Shown here piece after piece: positions 5,510-6,175 of a stretch of 6,175 nt of DNA. The first letter of the stretch is position 1, and each line of letters starts with the position of its first letter. The notes under the pieces were generated by a model, which saw only the letters and a program-made list of their open reading frames with translations, was not told the DNA's origin and did no database searches. Origin of the DNA: JBBITW01 sp037440525 (GTDB lineage: Bacteria; Desulfobacterota; BSN033; UBA1163); contig JBBITW010000204.1 in assembly GCA_037440525.1 (NCBI GenBank), positions 1 through 6,175 of the forward strand, given 5' to 3'. A program made the translations under genes and the position numbers.

Positions 5510-6175
5510 TCAAATCCCTAAATAGAGCCTTTGGATTTCTGGATCGTTCAAAAGGAGTCCGGATTTCCCTTCCTTCATTATTCTGCCTGTTGCAAGGACA
5601 TAGGCCCAATGAGAAAATTCAAGACCTAATTGGACATCCTGTTCAACAAGGATCATACTCAATCTTCTCTCTTCATAAACCTTTTTCAAGGCATCAATAA
5701 TATGATCAACCACAAGTGGGGCTAATCCCAATGAAAGTTCATCGATTAAAAGAAGTCTGGGCTTTGACATCAAACCTCTTCCAATGGCACACATCTGTTG
5801 CTCTCCACCACTTAGAGTCCCTGCGAGCTGGTCTTTTCTTTCTTCCAATCTCGGGAATAGATGAAAGATCTCCTCAAGTTCCCTATTAAGATCTCTCTTA
5901 TTCTTTCTGCTAAAAGCACCCATCCGAAGATTCTGTATCACCGAAAGCCCTGAAAAGAGGAGACGGCCTTCAGGAATCTGGGTGATTCCCATCTGAACCC
6001 TTCTGGTTGGATTATAGAGGGTAATATTTTCTCCTCCAAAGAAAATCTCCCCTTTCATTGGCAAGATTATTCCTGAAATCACATTGAGCAGTGTAGTTTT
6101 ACCAGCTCCATTACTTCCAAGAAGCCCAATGATATCCCCTGCTCCTACCTCAATGGAGATATCCCAAAGAACCGG
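5510..6175 (-). CDS. livF: LivF-type ABC transporter ATP-binding protein, partial (N-terminus beyond right edge)
   Basis: The frame is open from the right edge (starting PVLWDISIEV) to a TGA at 5512-5510, giving 221 residues. The GTG at 6082 is internal, because Walker A lies before it. Only about 15 N-terminal residues are missing from a usual LivF of about 235. Visible motifs are Walker A GSNGAGKTT (fragment residues 20-28), the LivF-typical GITQIPEGRLLFSGLSVIQNL, ABC signature LSGGEQQM, Walker B LLLIDELSLGLAP, and ILVEQDV at the H-loop position, where this subfamily normally carries VEQN instead of His. It should power one half of a Liv-type importer together with LivG, membrane proteins LivH and LivM and a binding protein, which would lie to the right of the window as a typical livKHMGF order. 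Liv-type systems also import aromatic acids (for example HbaEFGH in Rhodopseudomonas). Given the neighbours, an aromatic cargo is possible but unproven. Confidence 0.93.
   Translation of the reverse strand, partial: PVLWDISIEVGAGDIIGLLGSNGAGKTTLLNVISGIILPMKGEIFFGGENITLYNPTRRVQMGITQIPEGRLLFSGLSVIQNLRMGAFSRKNKRDLNRELEEIFHLFPRLEERKDQLAGTLSGGEQQMCAIGRGLMSKPRLLLIDELSLGLAPLVVDHIIDALKKVYEERRLSMILVEQDVQLGLEFSHWAYVLATGRIMKEGKSGLLLNDPEIQRLYLGI

Noticed and set aside
5404..5700. 98-codon plus-strand open frame
   Set aside because: It is mostly antisense to the conserved 3' half of the livF-like gene and has no recognisable product.
1..6175. Search for CRISPR arrays, tRNA or rRNA genes, insertion sequences and attachment sites
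   Set aside because: Reading both strands by eye showed no spaced direct-repeat array, no tRNA-like cloverleaf, no transposase motif and no terminal inverted repeats.

Overview
All five genes in this window lie on the minus strand. In transcription order, from right to left, they are: the end of a branched-chain amino-acid-type ABC transporter ATPase (livF-like, cut by the right edge); a large soluble sensor histidine kinase; an NtrC-type sigma54-dependent response regulator; a 69-residue zinc-ribbon protein; and a UbiD-family prenylated-FMN decarboxylase cut by the left edge. The DNA is AT-rich. The kinase and regulator genes are clearly poorer in G+C than the ubiD-like gene: 17 of 60 bases at 3361-3420 against 29 of 60 at 1-60. 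Gene content (sigma54 control, NtrB/NtrC-like signalling, a Liv-type transporter, a UbiD enzyme) suggests an anaerobic Gram-negative bacterium that uses aromatic compounds, such as a member of Desulfobacterota (former Deltaproteobacteria). That placement is inference; no marker gene is present.

Layout: 5510-6175 livF-like; 5385-5509 intergenic with a candidate sigma70 promoter; 2901-5384 kinase; 1543-2901 regulator, sharing one base with the kinase stop (TAATG); 1304-1542 a regulatory gap with a clear -24/-12 sigma54 promoter and several palindromes upstream of it; 1094-1303 zinc ribbon; 916-1093 a gap with a strong Shine-Dalgarno site and a possible 25-codon leader; 1-915 ubiD-like.

The parts suggest one circuit. 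The kinase starts with a XylR_N plus V4R module, the aromatic-effector sensor usually fused directly to the sigma54 activators XylR, DmpR and MopR. Here it heads a three-PAS histidine kinase, and the sigma54 activator is a separate receiver-AAA+-Fis protein. The only good sigma54 promoter in the window lies just downstream of the regulator gene and fires toward the zinc-ribbon and UbiD genes, with palindromic candidate activator sites roughly 90-160 bp upstream of its predicted start. The working model is a split, phosphorelay version of XylR/DmpR that senses an aromatic compound and induces a UbiD-type (de)carboxylase with a small zinc-ribbon partner. The sensed molecule and the enzyme substrate cannot be read from this sequence.
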